From Lachnospiraceae bacterium (GTDB lineage: Bacteria > Bacillota > Clostridia > Lachnospirales > Lachnospiraceae): a stretch of 64,000 nt of DNA. The stretch is from the NCBI GenBank assembly GCA_910575775.1, contig CAJTEY010000003.1, forward strand, positions 124,001 to 188,000. Reading direction: 5' to 3'. Positions 7,999 through 17,614 of the stretch are shown here, in pieces; positions within the stretch are counted from its first letter, which is position 1, and every line of letters starts with the position of its first letter. The notes below the pieces were generated by a model that saw nothing but the letters and a program-made list of their open reading frames with translations, made no database searches and was not told the origin of the DNA. The position numbers were made by a program, and so were the translations under genes.

Positions 7999-9393
7999 TT
8001 ACATAAATGCCCCAATAACCCTGGCCAGATTTTCTTCAAACACATCCATGGAAAAATGCTGTTCATATATCCGTCTGGCATTTTTACCCATCTGCCCCAG
8101 CCTGTCCCGGTGCTCCACACACCATTTAATCTTTGCAGACAGTTCCTGCGCATTCTCATTTTCAAAAACCAGTCCGTCCCCGTCCTGTATGTATGCTGCC
8201 GTTCCCACGGCATCCGACAGGATGCAGGGCACCCCGTGCATCATGGCTTCTGCCGCTACGGTGGGCATGGGATCTTCCCTGGACGGGCAGACCATCACAT
8301 CTGCCCGGCTTAAGATCTTCCCGAGTTCTTCCCTGTCTACAGGCCCCGTCACAGTCACCCCCGAAAAATCCCTCGCCTGCTCCTTAATCCTTTCTGCCAA
8401 TAAAGACGTATCTTGCCCAACCAGATAAAAAACCGCCTTTTCCCTTGCACTCTCATCCAGCATCCTGACCGCACGCAGGAGAATGTCCTGTCCCTTCCTC
8501 TCTTCTATATGGCCGACTGTTACAAAACAGGTTTTTTTCGCTTCTTCCTGCCGGCAGATCTCTTTCCTTTCTTCACTTCCCGCACAATCCTCCACTCCAT
8601 ACAGGAGCCGGCCCACTGCCAATTCCGGCACCGTCTCATGGATGACCTGTTCAGGGACCGGCCCTACAGAGAGCACCGTAAGATTTTCCTGTGGAATCCT
8701 GCGCAGCATCTCTTTGTCCACGCCGTCGTAAAAAAAGGACGAGTCATGCAGCCACCAGACCACCGGGATCTCCAGGTCACGTTCCGTAAGGAAGATATAA
8801 TACCCCACCGAATTGCACAGGATGAGGGAAAATCCTGACAGCCACCCTGTCTCCCGCATCGTTGCAAGCTGGAGGTTGGGGTCTATCACTACCGGGATGC
8901 CATAAAGTTCCGCCTGCTTTCGCAGGGGCCCGTCCATCATGGAAGCTAGCAGAATCGGATATCCCCGTTTTTTTAAGGCCCTGGCCATCTGGAACAACGC
9001 AATGGCAGTTCCCCCCAGGGCCAGGTCCGTCGACAGGAGGGCAATCCCTTTTTCCTCGTCATCCCACGGCTCCCGGCCCGGAATCCCGTAATACGCAATA
9101 TCCTGTTTATTAAGGGTCACAAGCCTGCGGAGGTCATAAAAGTGGTAGATGTTTTCCTCATCAGCGCCCAGCTCTATAAGCTGCTTTTTCATGGCTTTCA
9201 CATGAAAGCTCATGATAATAACCGCATCGTATTCTTTCGCAAGTCCCTCCTGCGGGGAAAGCACCTCATGACCATCCATAATGGTATGCTGCTTTACCGG
9301 CGAATTGTCAATCAGCGCTGCAATGGCCTCTTTTGCGAGCCATTTCTTAAACCGCTGGTAATATTCTCCCGTTCCAAAAACAAGCAGTCTCAT
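7999..9393 (-). CDS. Glycosyltransferase family 4 with N-terminal Rossmann module
   Basis: A 464-aa protein. Residues 1-~95 are a Rossmann-like module (MRLLVFGTGEYYQRFKKWL, ALIDNSPVKQ). The rest is a GT-B GT4 enzyme: an N-terminal half with STDLALGGTAIALFQMARAL, and a nucleotide-sugar-binding half with VGHIEERKGQDILLRAV and CPSREDPMPTVAAEAMMHGV. It adds a sugar from a nucleotide donor to the growing surface glycan, likely on the cytoplasmic face. Fifteen nt separate it from the upstream GT2 gene. Donor and acceptor are unknown. Confidence 0.88.
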   Translation of the reverse strand: MRLLVFGTGEYYQRFKKWLAKEAIAALIDNSPVKQHTIMDGHEVLSPQEGLAKEYDAVIIMSFHVKAMKKQLIELGADEENIYHFYDLRRLVTLNKQDIAYYGIPGREPWDDEEKGIALLSTDLALGGTAIALFQMARALKKRGYPILLASMMDGPLRKQAELYGIPVVIDPNLQLATMRETGWLSGFSLILCNSVGYYIFLTERDLEIPVVWWLHDSSFFYDGVDKEMLRRIPQENLTVLSVGPVPEQVIHETVPELAVGRLLYGVEDCAGSEERKEICRQEEAKKTCFVTVGHIEERKGQDILLRAVRMLDESAREKAVFYLVGQDTSLLAERIKEQARDFSGVTVTGPVDREELGKILSRADVMVCPSREDPMPTVAAEAMMHGVPCILSDAVGTAAYIQDGDGLVFENENAQELSAKIKWCVEHRDRLGQMGKNARRIYEQHFSMDVFEENLARVIGAFM

Positions 9394-9407
9394 CTTCCTC
9401 TCTCCGC

Positions 9408-10559
9408 CTAAAGCGTTATCCTTTCCCTTTTCATTGAGGCAAGCAGATCCGTAATGCTGCAGATCCGTGTCTCCGTCATCGTCTCCAGTTCTGCCTTGAT
9501 GCTCTCTTCCGCCTCCGCCAGAGAAATAAGAACCAGATCCACAGACGGCAGACCTGCCTGCGGCAGATATACCGGAATCTTCTCCTCCAGATACGCCGCA
9601 TTCCTGTCAATAAAATATCTGACCTGTATCCCGTTTTTCTGCAGGCGGTAATACAGTCTCTTCCCAATATAACTGTCCCCGTAGATCGCAACGCTGTTCA
9701 CTCCGGCACGCTTCAGATACTGGTGAAGATACCGTCCTTCTTCCTGCTGCTTCATCCAGTCATCATAGATAAAAAACATTTTCTGAAACTTGCTCAGCAG
9801 CCTGATATGGTCTTCTGCCGCTGCCCGAACGGCTCCCCGCAGCTTTGCCAGTTCCCCCGGAGAAAAGAGACCCGCTGACGCCGCGGCATCATAAACTTCC
9901 TGCTCCGACGCCATCATATGTACCGCATTGATTGACTCATTTTCACCTTCCACCACATGTTCAAATAAGATTTCCGGGTTCAGTGCAAGTTCTGCACCCG
10001 CTCCCAGCATACACAGCCACAGCAGCCAGTCATCCGCACCATTGTTACTTAATCTGGTGTTCTTCCAGACTGCCGGTATCTTATCCCTCCTGATCAGTAC
10101 CTGTCCGGGAGAGATAATGGAATTTCTGACCGAGATGATAAAATCTCTGGTAATCACCCGTTCAAACGGCATCCTCGTATCATAAAACTGCCTTCCCTCA
10201 TGCAGCAGTTTACAGACCACCGCATCCGCCTGCCCCAGACAGGCAAGCTGACTCACAAAATAGCCCGGCCGGATCCTGTCATCCTGATCCAGGAAAAGGA
10301 CATAGTCCCCCGTACACTGCTCCAGTCCCCGCACCCTGGCTCCGTGAATACCCCTGTTTTTTTCCGTTTCAATCACCTTGGTTTCCATCATCTCTGAAGC
10401 CAGATTACCTACCGGCTCAGACGGATCATCATTCACGAAAAGAAGTTCCAGTGCACACACACTGTCACACTTCGCTGCACAGTCCTCTATCTGTGCAATC
10501 ATGCCATCTATGTATTTTCCACCGCGATAGATTGGTACGATTATACTGGTTTTTTCCAT
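9408..10559 (-). CDS. Glycosyltransferase family 2 with C-terminal Rossmann module
   Basis: A 383-aa protein. The N-terminal GT-A domain begins SIIVPIYRGGKYIDGMIAQIE, with VNDDPSEPVG and the DXD-like LDQDDR motif near residue 95. After a helical linker, residues ~285-375 form a Rossmann module (VNSVAIYGDSYIGKRLYYRL, YFIDRNAAYLEE, VDLVLISLAEAEE). The same module is N-terminal in the neighbouring enzymes, so its placement here at the C-terminus shows it behaves as an independent unit. Cytoplasmic glycan assembly is the likely role. Confidence 0.87.
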   Translation of the reverse strand: MEKTSIIVPIYRGGKYIDGMIAQIEDCAAKCDSVCALELLFVNDDPSEPVGNLASEMMETKVIETEKNRGIHGARVRGLEQCTGDYVLFLDQDDRIRPGYFVSQLACLGQADAVVCKLLHEGRQFYDTRMPFERVITRDFIISVRNSIISPGQVLIRRDKIPAVWKNTRLSNNGADDWLLWLCMLGAGAELALNPEILFEHVVEGENESINAVHMMASEQEVYDAAASAGLFSPGELAKLRGAVRAAAEDHIRLLSKFQKMFFIYDDWMKQQEEGRYLHQYLKRAGVNSVAIYGDSYIGKRLYYRLQKNGIQVRYFIDRNAAYLEEKIPVYLPQAGLPSVDLVLISLAEAEESIKAELETMTETRICSITDLLASMKRERITL

Positions 10560-10583
10560 ACAGTCTCCGTCACATCAGCTTTG

Positions 10584-12734
10584 CTATTCCTTTATCAGAC
10601 TCTCATGTATATACGTCTGTTCTGTCGCCCCGTTACAGATCATCAGATACCCGTTTTCATTGAGCAGTTTTTTAATTCCTCTGATCTTGTCCACACTGTC
10701 CGGGAACATCCTCGCATGTGTTTCCAGGCAGAGCTGGTCGAATCTGACACCCGATCCTAGAATCTCCGGCAGGGCCAGGAACTCCGAACCTTTCACATCC
10801 ATCTTCAGAATATCAAGATGCCCGAATCCGAACTTTTTCATCAGTGTTGCAAGACGGTACATTTCAACCGTAATTGTCTTCTCTGATGTCCAGGCCGCAA
10901 AATACTCCGAGTAGTCTGTGTAAGCCTGATCGCTGTTCGGACAGTGAAACTCCTTTTCCCCATCCTGGTCCGACAGTCCATAAGGAAAATAATGCAGCTT
11001 TTCCGGCACATCACTATCTTCCATATATCTGATTACCTCAGGCGTCGGATCAAAGGCATATACTACCGCTCCATATTTTTCCGCCAGCTCTTTTTCAAAA
11101 GTGTAATCAAATCCTACTCCAAACGAAAAACAGACGGGATCTGTCACTCCTTCTAAATGACTTTTAGCCAGCCGGAACGGCATATTTTTTCCACAAGGCA
11201 CCAGTTCCATTTCCACATCTTTTTCACCCTGCAAAAAGGCGGGCAGATTTCTGTAATACTCCACCCCATGATCTTCCAGTGCTGCCACTACACGTTCCTT
11301 TTCCTCCTCGTCATCCATGGAGATGACAAACGGGTTTTGTCCAAAACGCTGCACTGCCATTTCCAGATTTAACACCTGGCACCCCTTAAACAGGGTAATC
11401 TGATCCGCCACTTTATCACAAAATGCATCAACGTGAACATTCTGTTCCGTCAGCATTTCAAAGTTTTTTGCTCCCCTTAAGTTCACCCCATAAATTACAA
11501 CTGACTGGTTTCTGTTTAGCATTTGAACCTTCCTCCCGGATATTTTAAGTCTTTCCCGCAATGGTGCAATAAACCGTGCAATCACTGCATCGTAAATGAC
11601 AGCCGAGTCGTTATAATCCTTCAGCCGGTTTAAATATAAAGTGTACCATTCTTCCGGACTTGCTTTTATATCTTTCAAGTAGCCATATCCCCTCCGGCAT
11701 GTTTTATAATGCAGTTCTTCCCCCGATCTTGTGAAATAGTGGTTTATACGGATCTTTTCACAGCACCCGTCAGGAAAAAGCATGTCTGTAATATATGATC
11801 CCTTTTCACTCAGACAGGCAAAACCAGCAATATAATCCATGTGGTGTGGATGGCACTTCTGTACTGTCCTCGGATTTGCAACTGTTTTGATATGGGCAGA
11901 TTCTATCCTCTCTTCCCCCAGCCGGTGCATATAGTTTTCAATCACCAGTCCACCCGGCCGTTTCTTATGCCCGCTCGTTCCATATACACGCCAGTTAATT
12001 CCTACTCCGCCGCCGAGCAGTTTCTGTATACCATAGGATTTCATTCTCTCCCGGTGTCCATCCAAAATCCCGTCCAGCATTCCCATAAGCAGCTCATCTG
12101 CCGGACTGTCTACCGGCACAAGAAATTCATCCACATCTATAATTGCCATATACTTGCTTTCAAACTTATAGTGGTCTACCGCATGCTGATATGCCTCTGA
12201 CTGTCCGTCTGTCCAGTATTGATATGTCACGGTATCCTGTTCTATGTATTCTGTAAGAAACTCTCTCAGATCATCTGTGCTCTCATTATCATAAATATAA
12301 AAGTGATCTACTCCCAGCATCCGATGGTATTCCATCCACTCCCTCAGATACGATGCTTCATTCTGGATAATCAAGACAATAGAAAGCCCATATAAATACG
12401 TGCCCTCAAAATATGTCTCATGAAGATAATCTATCAAAGAAACCACTTTTTTTCCGTCAATGCCTTTCTCTGACAGCGACATCTGTATTTCCCGGAAATA
12501 CCTGTTAGTCGTTACTACAACAGAATCATAAGAATCATTTGGAACATCACATATATCCTGTATGATATACGTCTGATGTCCTACCTGTATTTCTTCCCCA
12601 AAACGGTCTGCATTGCCATCACAAAGCGCGATAATATCTGCTCCCATCTCTTTTGTCAGGCTGTCATACAAAGAGGCCTGTCCAAAATAGACACGAAAAT
12701 CTTTCCCAATTCCGTAAATGATGATTTTTTTCAT
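10584..12734 (-). CDS. Multidomain GT92-like glycosyltransferase fused to FkbM methyltransferase
   Basis: A 716-aa protein. Order of domains: an N-terminal Rossmann module (MKKIIIYGIGKDFRVYF, ALCDGNADR); a GT92/DUF23-type glycosyltransferase at ~110-400 (VLIIQNEASYLREWMEYHRM, FYIYDNESTDD, AIIDVDEFLVP); a second Rossmann module at ~430-520 (SVVIYGVNLRGAKNFEML); and an FkbM methyltransferase from ~540 (SFGVGFDYTFEKELAEKYG, YAFDPTPEV, LDILKMDVKGSEF). The start at 12734 forms an ATGA overlap with the previous stop. It may both attach a sugar and O-methylate it or its neighbour. Substrates are unknown. Confidence 0.82.
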   Translation of the reverse strand: MKKIIIYGIGKDFRVYFGQASLYDSLTKEMGADIIALCDGNADRFGEEIQVGHQTYIIQDICDVPNDSYDSVVVTTNRYFREIQMSLSEKGIDGKKVVSLIDYLHETYFEGTYLYGLSIVLIIQNEASYLREWMEYHRMLGVDHFYIYDNESTDDLREFLTEYIEQDTVTYQYWTDGQSEAYQHAVDHYKFESKYMAIIDVDEFLVPVDSPADELLMGMLDGILDGHRERMKSYGIQKLLGGGVGINWRVYGTSGHKKRPGGLVIENYMHRLGEERIESAHIKTVANPRTVQKCHPHHMDYIAGFACLSEKGSYITDMLFPDGCCEKIRINHYFTRSGEELHYKTCRRGYGYLKDIKASPEEWYTLYLNRLKDYNDSAVIYDAVIARFIAPLRERLKISGRKVQMLNRNQSVVIYGVNLRGAKNFEMLTEQNVHVDAFCDKVADQITLFKGCQVLNLEMAVQRFGQNPFVISMDDEEEKERVVAALEDHGVEYYRNLPAFLQGEKDVEMELVPCGKNMPFRLAKSHLEGVTDPVCFSFGVGFDYTFEKELAEKYGAVVYAFDPTPEVIRYMEDSDVPEKLHYFPYGLSDQDGEKEFHCPNSDQAYTDYSEYFAAWTSEKTITVEMYRLATLMKKFGFGHLDILKMDVKGSEFLALPEILGSGVRFDQLCLETHARMFPDSVDKIRGIKKLLNENGYLMICNGATEQTYIHESLIKE

Positions 12735-13813
12735 TTCTTGACTCCCCTGACAATTCCTCTGCACAGTCTCGTCGACACATAATTCTGTCTTACCATCTGC
12801 GGGAACCACATGTATCCTTTTGCGGCAGAAAATGCCATACCATATTTTGTAAGCGCATCTTTAATTAGTATTTCATCAAAATCTCCGTGATAAGCGCATA
12901 TGGCACACTTTAAGTCTGGCGATCTGGATATTAGTTCCTCGGCTCCCAGCAGAGCATCCCACTCGTTCCCTTCTATATCCATCTTTATGAAATTGACAGG
13001 TTCCTGTATCATAGAATCCAGTCTGGCATACTTCCCTAAATCCAGAGAAGTCACAAACTTATTCATAATTACAACTTTGTCTTCATAATCCTTAAAAGTT
13101 TCCTTAAGCGCCTCAATCCATTCCTCATCCGATTCTATTATGTACAGCCTGGAAACCTTGTCGATAATCTGTATCGAAAAATTCCCTTCCGCAACACCAA
13201 CATCTACCACCACATCTCCATTTTTTACGCAAAAACTATCGTCCATATATTTATGCGGTGACTCTGGATCCTGTTCAGTCAGAATGCTCCTATAGTAATC
13301 AGCTACCATTTCCCTGGTATTCAACGATCTTGCAAAGTACAGGCGTTTATCCCCATAACAGATAAAATGCATTCCACAAACTTCATCAAATCCAATATCA
13401 AAATCCATATCTTCATATTTTTTTACAAAATCATAATTAAATACCTGTAAATCATTTTGCTCCAGCCGCTTTAATATCCCTATAATTTCTGGATCCTTGC
13501 TGCCAAGGTACCGTTTTACAACACACTGTTTATAAAAGAAATTCATTGTCTCAACAGTCGCCTTGATTTTCGGAAAATCCCGCCTGATCTGCCTTTCTAT
13601 CTCTTCATACCGCGCCGTTACTATCACAATTCTATCCGGCGGTGTCTTATGTAAAATGTTCGGTGAATAAACTTTTCCTCCACAAAACATGTTTCCTATT
13701 TTCTCAGGATCATTATCGATAAAACCCAGCACATCATACATGCTCCGAATATCACACTGCCTCAGCGCCTGTCTTGCCAGATTGCCGGTTCCCCAGATAA
13801 ATATTTTTTCCAT
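12731..13813 (-). CDS. FkbM family methyltransferase with N-terminal Rossmann module
   Basis: A 360-aa protein. Residues 1-~95 are a Rossmann module (KIFIWGTGNLARQALRQCD, GFIDNDPEKIGN, RIVIVTARYEE). From ~145 an FkbM methyltransferase follows (VVDVGVAEGNFSIQI with SAM motif I, YIIESDEEWIEAL, VNFIKMDIEGNEWDALLGAE). The start at 13813 overlaps the preceding stop as TAATG, so translation is coupled. Predicted to O-methylate a sugar of the glycan. Confidence 0.87.
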   Translation of the reverse strand: MEKIFIWGTGNLARQALRQCDIRSMYDVLGFIDNDPEKIGNMFCGGKVYSPNILHKTPPDRIVIVTARYEEIERQIRRDFPKIKATVETMNFFYKQCVVKRYLGSKDPEIIGILKRLEQNDLQVFNYDFVKKYEDMDFDIGFDEVCGMHFICYGDKRLYFARSLNTREMVADYYRSILTEQDPESPHKYMDDSFCVKNGDVVVDVGVAEGNFSIQIIDKVSRLYIIESDEEWIEALKETFKDYEDKVVIMNKFVTSLDLGKYARLDSMIQEPVNFIKMDIEGNEWDALLGAEELISRSPDLKCAICAYHGDFDEILIKDALTKYGMAFSAAKGYMWFPQMVRQNYVSTRLCRGIVRGVKK

Positions 13814-15150
13814 TAACCGTTCTCCGTCCGTTCTTTGTTTCGTTTCATGTTCCACACACCCGCTTCTGCTACAATCTGTTTTCTGTATTCATCTTCCCAA
13901 TCCGCATTTCTTCCTGTCATATCATTTGCGCATCTGCCTTTTTCTACCTCAGCCACCATCTTACCCGGGATGGCAATTCTCTGATCCACACCTCTGATGT
14001 ACCATTCGTACTCATTATCTAACTGCCCAATATCAAGCGCCTGATATCCGGCAAGGGCCAGATCATAGGCAAGTACCGTTGCTGTCGGGCCAAGCGAAAT
14101 GCATACCAGTGTGTCCTTTCCTGCTTTTTCTTTAACCGTTCGCAGAATATCTTCATATATATTCCATGCATTTTTCTCCGGGCATTCGATCCGGCTGACT
14201 CCTTTTGCTTCCCAAAACAGATCATTACCCACACCAATCCGCGATTTCCTTCCTTCGACAAGAAGCACATCCCTGCCCTGCCATATCTTTTTAAAAAGAC
14301 CGAAAATTGTTTTTGCGTGTTCTTTGTCTCGGTAAATAATATACGGTCTGGAAACATATGCATCATAATAAACACAATCTTTATCAAGCAGTGCACAAAT
14401 CTCCTGCCTGTTGGGAACCATATATTCCCTTATGTCATCCGCCATCTTTTCCTTATATTTTTCAAGCGTTCCGAAATTATCCGCCAGCGCAACAATGACA
14501 TTATCCCGTTTAGAGACAATGATTTCTCTCAGCCGGCCGGCCAGTGCATTATCCTCCTTTTGAAACCACGCCCTATCACGATGCAGCATAATCTCAAACT
14601 CGCCATCGCCGTATCTGCAAAGCGAGCATCCTTCTGCTATAATACGGTTTAACAGGTCTTCTGCACTCCTGATCCGTACAGCCGGTTCTCCCGCCAGTCC
14701 CCACTCAAATGGTGCATTCAAATATCTGTTCCTGTATCTGTCACATCTCTTTTCTGCCTCCAGCACTCTGTCCGCACGATTCCTAAATACTCCTGCCGCG
14801 TCTTTATCCCTCCAGTAAGTTACAATCTTTTCTTTTGGGATCCCCATGTCGCTACACTGTTTTTCAATACCAGTATAGTTTTTCGGGGAAATAAACACAT
14901 AATCAAACGCAGCCTGACTGAGGAGCTCCGGCGGTGAAATATGCAGGCCATGCTTCCATTCTGTTCCCTGCTTTTCGGTATCCGAATCAACTACTCCCAC
15001 TACAATACATTGTTCATTGTCAATCTCTGGATAAATAAAATCTGCATAATATCCCGCTCCCCATATGTACACCTTATTCTTGAAAATTTCCTTGTCGAAA
15101 TTGTGTTTCGCGTCTGTAAGCATATCATCCATACCCCATATCATTTTCAA
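13813..15150 (-). CDS. GT-D fold glycosyltransferase (DUF1792-like) with N-terminal Rossmann module
   Basis: About 445 aa. An N-terminal Rossmann module (KVYIWGAGYYADFIYPEID, GVVDSDTEKQG, AAFDYVFISP) is followed by a domain with SLCRYGDGEFEIML near residue 180, the signature of GT-D/DUF1792 glycosyltransferases known from serine-rich-adhesin glycosylation loci, and by LVCISLGPTATVLAYDLALAG. The start is uncertain: the frame opens with TTG at 15150, and ATGs follow at 15144, 15132 and 15123 with weak ribosome sites. Likely adds a hexose in the cytoplasm. Confidence 0.82.
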   Translation of the reverse strand: MKMIWGMDDMLTDAKHNFDKEIFKNKVYIWGAGYYADFIYPEIDNEQCIVVGVVDSDTEKQGTEWKHGLHISPPELLSQAAFDYVFISPKNYTGIEKQCSDMGIPKEKIVTYWRDKDAAGVFRNRADRVLEAEKRCDRYRNRYLNAPFEWGLAGEPAVRIRSAEDLLNRIIAEGCSLCRYGDGEFEIMLHRDRAWFQKEDNALAGRLREIIVSKRDNVIVALADNFGTLEKYKEKMADDIREYMVPNRQEICALLDKDCVYYDAYVSRPYIIYRDKEHAKTIFGLFKKIWQGRDVLLVEGRKSRIGVGNDLFWEAKGVSRIECPEKNAWNIYEDILRTVKEKAGKDTLVCISLGPTATVLAYDLALAGYQALDIGQLDNEYEWYIRGVDQRIAIPGKMVAEVEKGRCANDMTGRNADWEDEYRKQIVAEAGVWNMKRNKERTENG

Positions 15151-15193
15151 TGTGATGAAACTGCCAGCCCCTCAGCAATATGCGCTTTCATTT

Positions 15194-16378
15194 TTATGGT
15201 TTCCTCCAGACAAAACGATCCACAATGCCAGTATAGCTCTGAATAATCTTAACCACCTTCGTGCTGACATTTTTTTCACTGTAATCATATACCGGCGATG
15301 CCGGTTCCCCGTCCTCGTTCATCGTAACCGCCAGTTCCACCGCCTGTAATAACGATTCTTCACTGACTCCCGCCAGCACAAAATTCGCCTTGTCCATGGC
15401 TTCCGGTCTCTCGGTAGACGTCCTTATGCATACAGCCGGAAAACTGTGACCGCTGGCCGCATAAAATGCACTTTCTTCCGGCAGTGTGCCGGAATCGGAC
15501 ACCACAACAAAAGCATTCATCTGCAGATTGTTATAATCAAAGAAGCCTAAAGGCGCGTGCCTTATAATCCGTTTATCCAGAGCAATCTCCGACTGCTCTA
15601 TTCTTTTTTGTGAACGGGGATGGCAGGAATACAGAATCGGCATGTCATATTTTTCCGCCAACGCATTCAGCGCGTTAAACAGAGAGCGGAAGTTTTTTTC
15701 CGAATCTATGTTTTCCTCCCTGTGCGCCGAAAGCAGAATATATTTTTTCGGTGCCAGCCCCAGTCTGTCTATGATATCCGAACGCATGATTCCATCCAGA
15801 TTGTTGCTAAGTACCTCTGTCATCGGAGAACCCGTCACAAAAACCCGTTCTTTAGGCAGTCCGCATTCGTGCAGATATTTCCGTGCGTGTTCGGAATATG
15901 CCATATTTACATCGGAAATGATATCCACAATACGCCTGTTTGTCTCTTCCGGCAGGCACTCATCCTTGCATCGGTTGCCCGCTTCCATGTGAAAGATAGG
16001 TATATGAAGTCTTTTCGCTGCAAGAACGGACAGACAGCTATTGGTATCTCCCAAAACCAGCAGCGCATCCGGCTCCGTTTCCCTCATCAGCTTATAGGAG
16101 CAGTTGATAATGTTTCCGTATGTAGCCCCGGGATCGTCCCCGGCTGCATTCATATAAACTTCCGGCGGGGCAATCATTAATTCTTCAAAAAAAACGCCGT
16201 TCAAATTGTAATCATAATTTTGTCCCGTATGCGCCAATATGCAGTCAAAATATTTCCTGCATTTTCCGATCACGGCGCTAAGCCTTATAATTTCAGGCCG
16301 CGTCCCCACGATAATTAAAAGCTTTAACTTTCCATTATCCCTGAAACTAACGTCTCCATAATCCAATTTCATGTCCAA
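15194..16378 (-). CDS. fnlC: UDP-GlcNAc 2-epimerase family, UDP-L-FucNAc pathway
   Basis: A 394-aa non-hydrolysing UDP-sugar 2-epimerase (WecB/CapG/FnlC family): LLIIVGTRPEIIRLSAVI, AHTGQNYDYNL, VLGDTNSCLSVLAAK, HMEAGNRCKDECLPEETNRR, LLSAHREENID and the C-terminal VVSDSGTLPEES. With FnlA and FnlB directly upstream it completes UDP-N-acetyl-L-fucosamine synthesis (2-epimerisation of UDP-2-acetamido-2,6-dideoxy-L-talose to UDP-L-FucNAc). TTG at 16378 has GGAGGAG 7 nt upstream and is preferred over the ATG two codons on. Confidence 0.93.
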   Translation of the reverse strand: MDMKLDYGDVSFRDNGKLKLLIIVGTRPEIIRLSAVIGKCRKYFDCILAHTGQNYDYNLNGVFFEELMIAPPEVYMNAAGDDPGATYGNIINCSYKLMRETEPDALLVLGDTNSCLSVLAAKRLHIPIFHMEAGNRCKDECLPEETNRRIVDIISDVNMAYSEHARKYLHECGLPKERVFVTGSPMTEVLSNNLDGIMRSDIIDRLGLAPKKYILLSAHREENIDSEKNFRSLFNALNALAEKYDMPILYSCHPRSQKRIEQSEIALDKRIIRHAPLGFFDYNNLQMNAFVVVSDSGTLPEESAFYAASGHSFPAVCIRTSTERPEAMDKANFVLAGVSEESLLQAVELAVTMNEDGEPASPVYDYSEKNVSTKVVKIIQSYTGIVDRFVWRKP

Positions 16379-16411
16379 GCCAAGTCTCCTCCTACCCTGA
16401 TGATGAATTCC

Positions 16412-17611
16412 TCACACGTTCTCGGAAAATGTGTCGGGATGCACCGGGTCAAACTGCTCGTTTGCCCACATCACCGTCACCAGATCTTCCGTTTCCGACA
16501 GGTTGATAATATTATGTGTATATCCGGGAAGCATTTGTATTCCTTCTATCTTCTCTCCCGACACTTCATATCTGATCACCTCGTCAGATCCGATTTTTCT
16601 CTCCTCTATGAGCCCGTGTCCTGCTACAACAAAGAAAATTTCCCACTTGCTGTTATGCCAGTGCTGTCCTTTCGTAATACCGGGTTTGCTTATATTAACC
16701 GATACTTGTCCGCATTTATCAGTCTTTAATAATTCCGTGAAGCTTCCTCTCTCATCCGTGTTCATCCTGAGCGCATAAACTGCCTTTTCCTTCGGCAGAT
16801 AAGAAAGGTAGGTAGAATACAGTTTCTTCGCAAAAGATCCAGATGCTATTTCCGGCATAACCAGGGTATCCGTCTGCTTGCGGAACTGTTCAAGCAGCCC
16901 GACAATGTTGCCCAGCGTCGCATGATACACCGCAGGAACGAAACAGTACTTTCCGTCCGCATCCTCTGTCATTTTAAATTCACTCCATTCGCATCTGTGC
17001 TCTTTCCCTTCCATGGCGTCAAACATTTCCTGGATCAGGTCATCTATATAGACAAGATCCAGTTCCACGGAAGCGTCGTTGATCTGAATTGGCAGATCAT
17101 TGGCGATATTATTGCAAAAAGTAGCGATGACAGAATTATAATTGGGCCGGCACCATTTCCCAAACATATTGGGAATCCGATATACCAGCACTCTGGCTCC
17201 CGTTTTCTTTGCGTATGCAAACAGCAGTTCCTCTGCCGCCAGCTTGGATTTTCCATATTCGCTTCCCGCAAATCTGCCATGCAGCGTGGCCTGAATAGAA
17301 GACGCATACATAATGGGACATTTATTATTCCACTTTTCCAGTTCCTGCAGCAGATGGCAGGGAAACATATAATTGCCTGTCATAAATTCGGACGTTTCCT
17401 TAGGCCTGTTAATTCCGGCAAAGTTGAACACAAAGTCCGCTTTCCGGCAAAAGTACGAAAGCTCCTCCGCCGAAGTATGCAGATCATATTCATATATCTC
17501 ATGTATGATCAGGTTTTCGCGCGTCCTGTCCTTTGCGTCCCTGATATTTTTTAATGCTGCCACAAAATTTTTTCCCATAAATCCGGCTGAACCAGTCACA
17601 AGTATATTCAT
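16412..17611 (-). CDS. fnlB: Bifunctional epimerase/reductase, UDP-L-FucNAc pathway
   Basis: A 399-aa CapF/FnlB-type protein. An N-terminal short-chain dehydrogenase domain (ILVTGSAGFMGKNFV nucleotide loop, FNFAGINRP, catalytic Tyr-x3-Lys in EYGKSK) is followed by a cupin domain (~280-399; GQHWHNSKWEIFFVVAGHG, LPGYTHNIINLSE). In S. aureus CapF the cupin half performs C3-epimerisation and the SDR half NADPH reduction to UDP-6-deoxy-L-talose-NAc. It begins 3 nt after the fnlA stop, so the two are translationally coupled. Confidence 0.94.
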   Translation of the reverse strand: MNILVTGSAGFMGKNFVAALKNIRDAKDRTRENLIIHEIYEYDLHTSAEELSYFCRKADFVFNFAGINRPKETSEFMTGNYMFPCHLLQELEKWNNKCPIMYASSIQATLHGRFAGSEYGKSKLAAEELLFAYAKKTGARVLVYRIPNMFGKWCRPNYNSVIATFCNNIANDLPIQINDASVELDLVYIDDLIQEMFDAMEGKEHRCEWSEFKMTEDADGKYCFVPAVYHATLGNIVGLLEQFRKQTDTLVMPEIASGSFAKKLYSTYLSYLPKEKAVYALRMNTDERGSFTELLKTDKCGQVSVNISKPGITKGQHWHNSKWEIFFVVAGHGLIEERKIGSDEVIRYEVSGEKIEGIQMLPGYTHNIINLSETEDLVTVMWANEQFDPVHPDTFSENV

Positions 17612-17614
17612 GCC

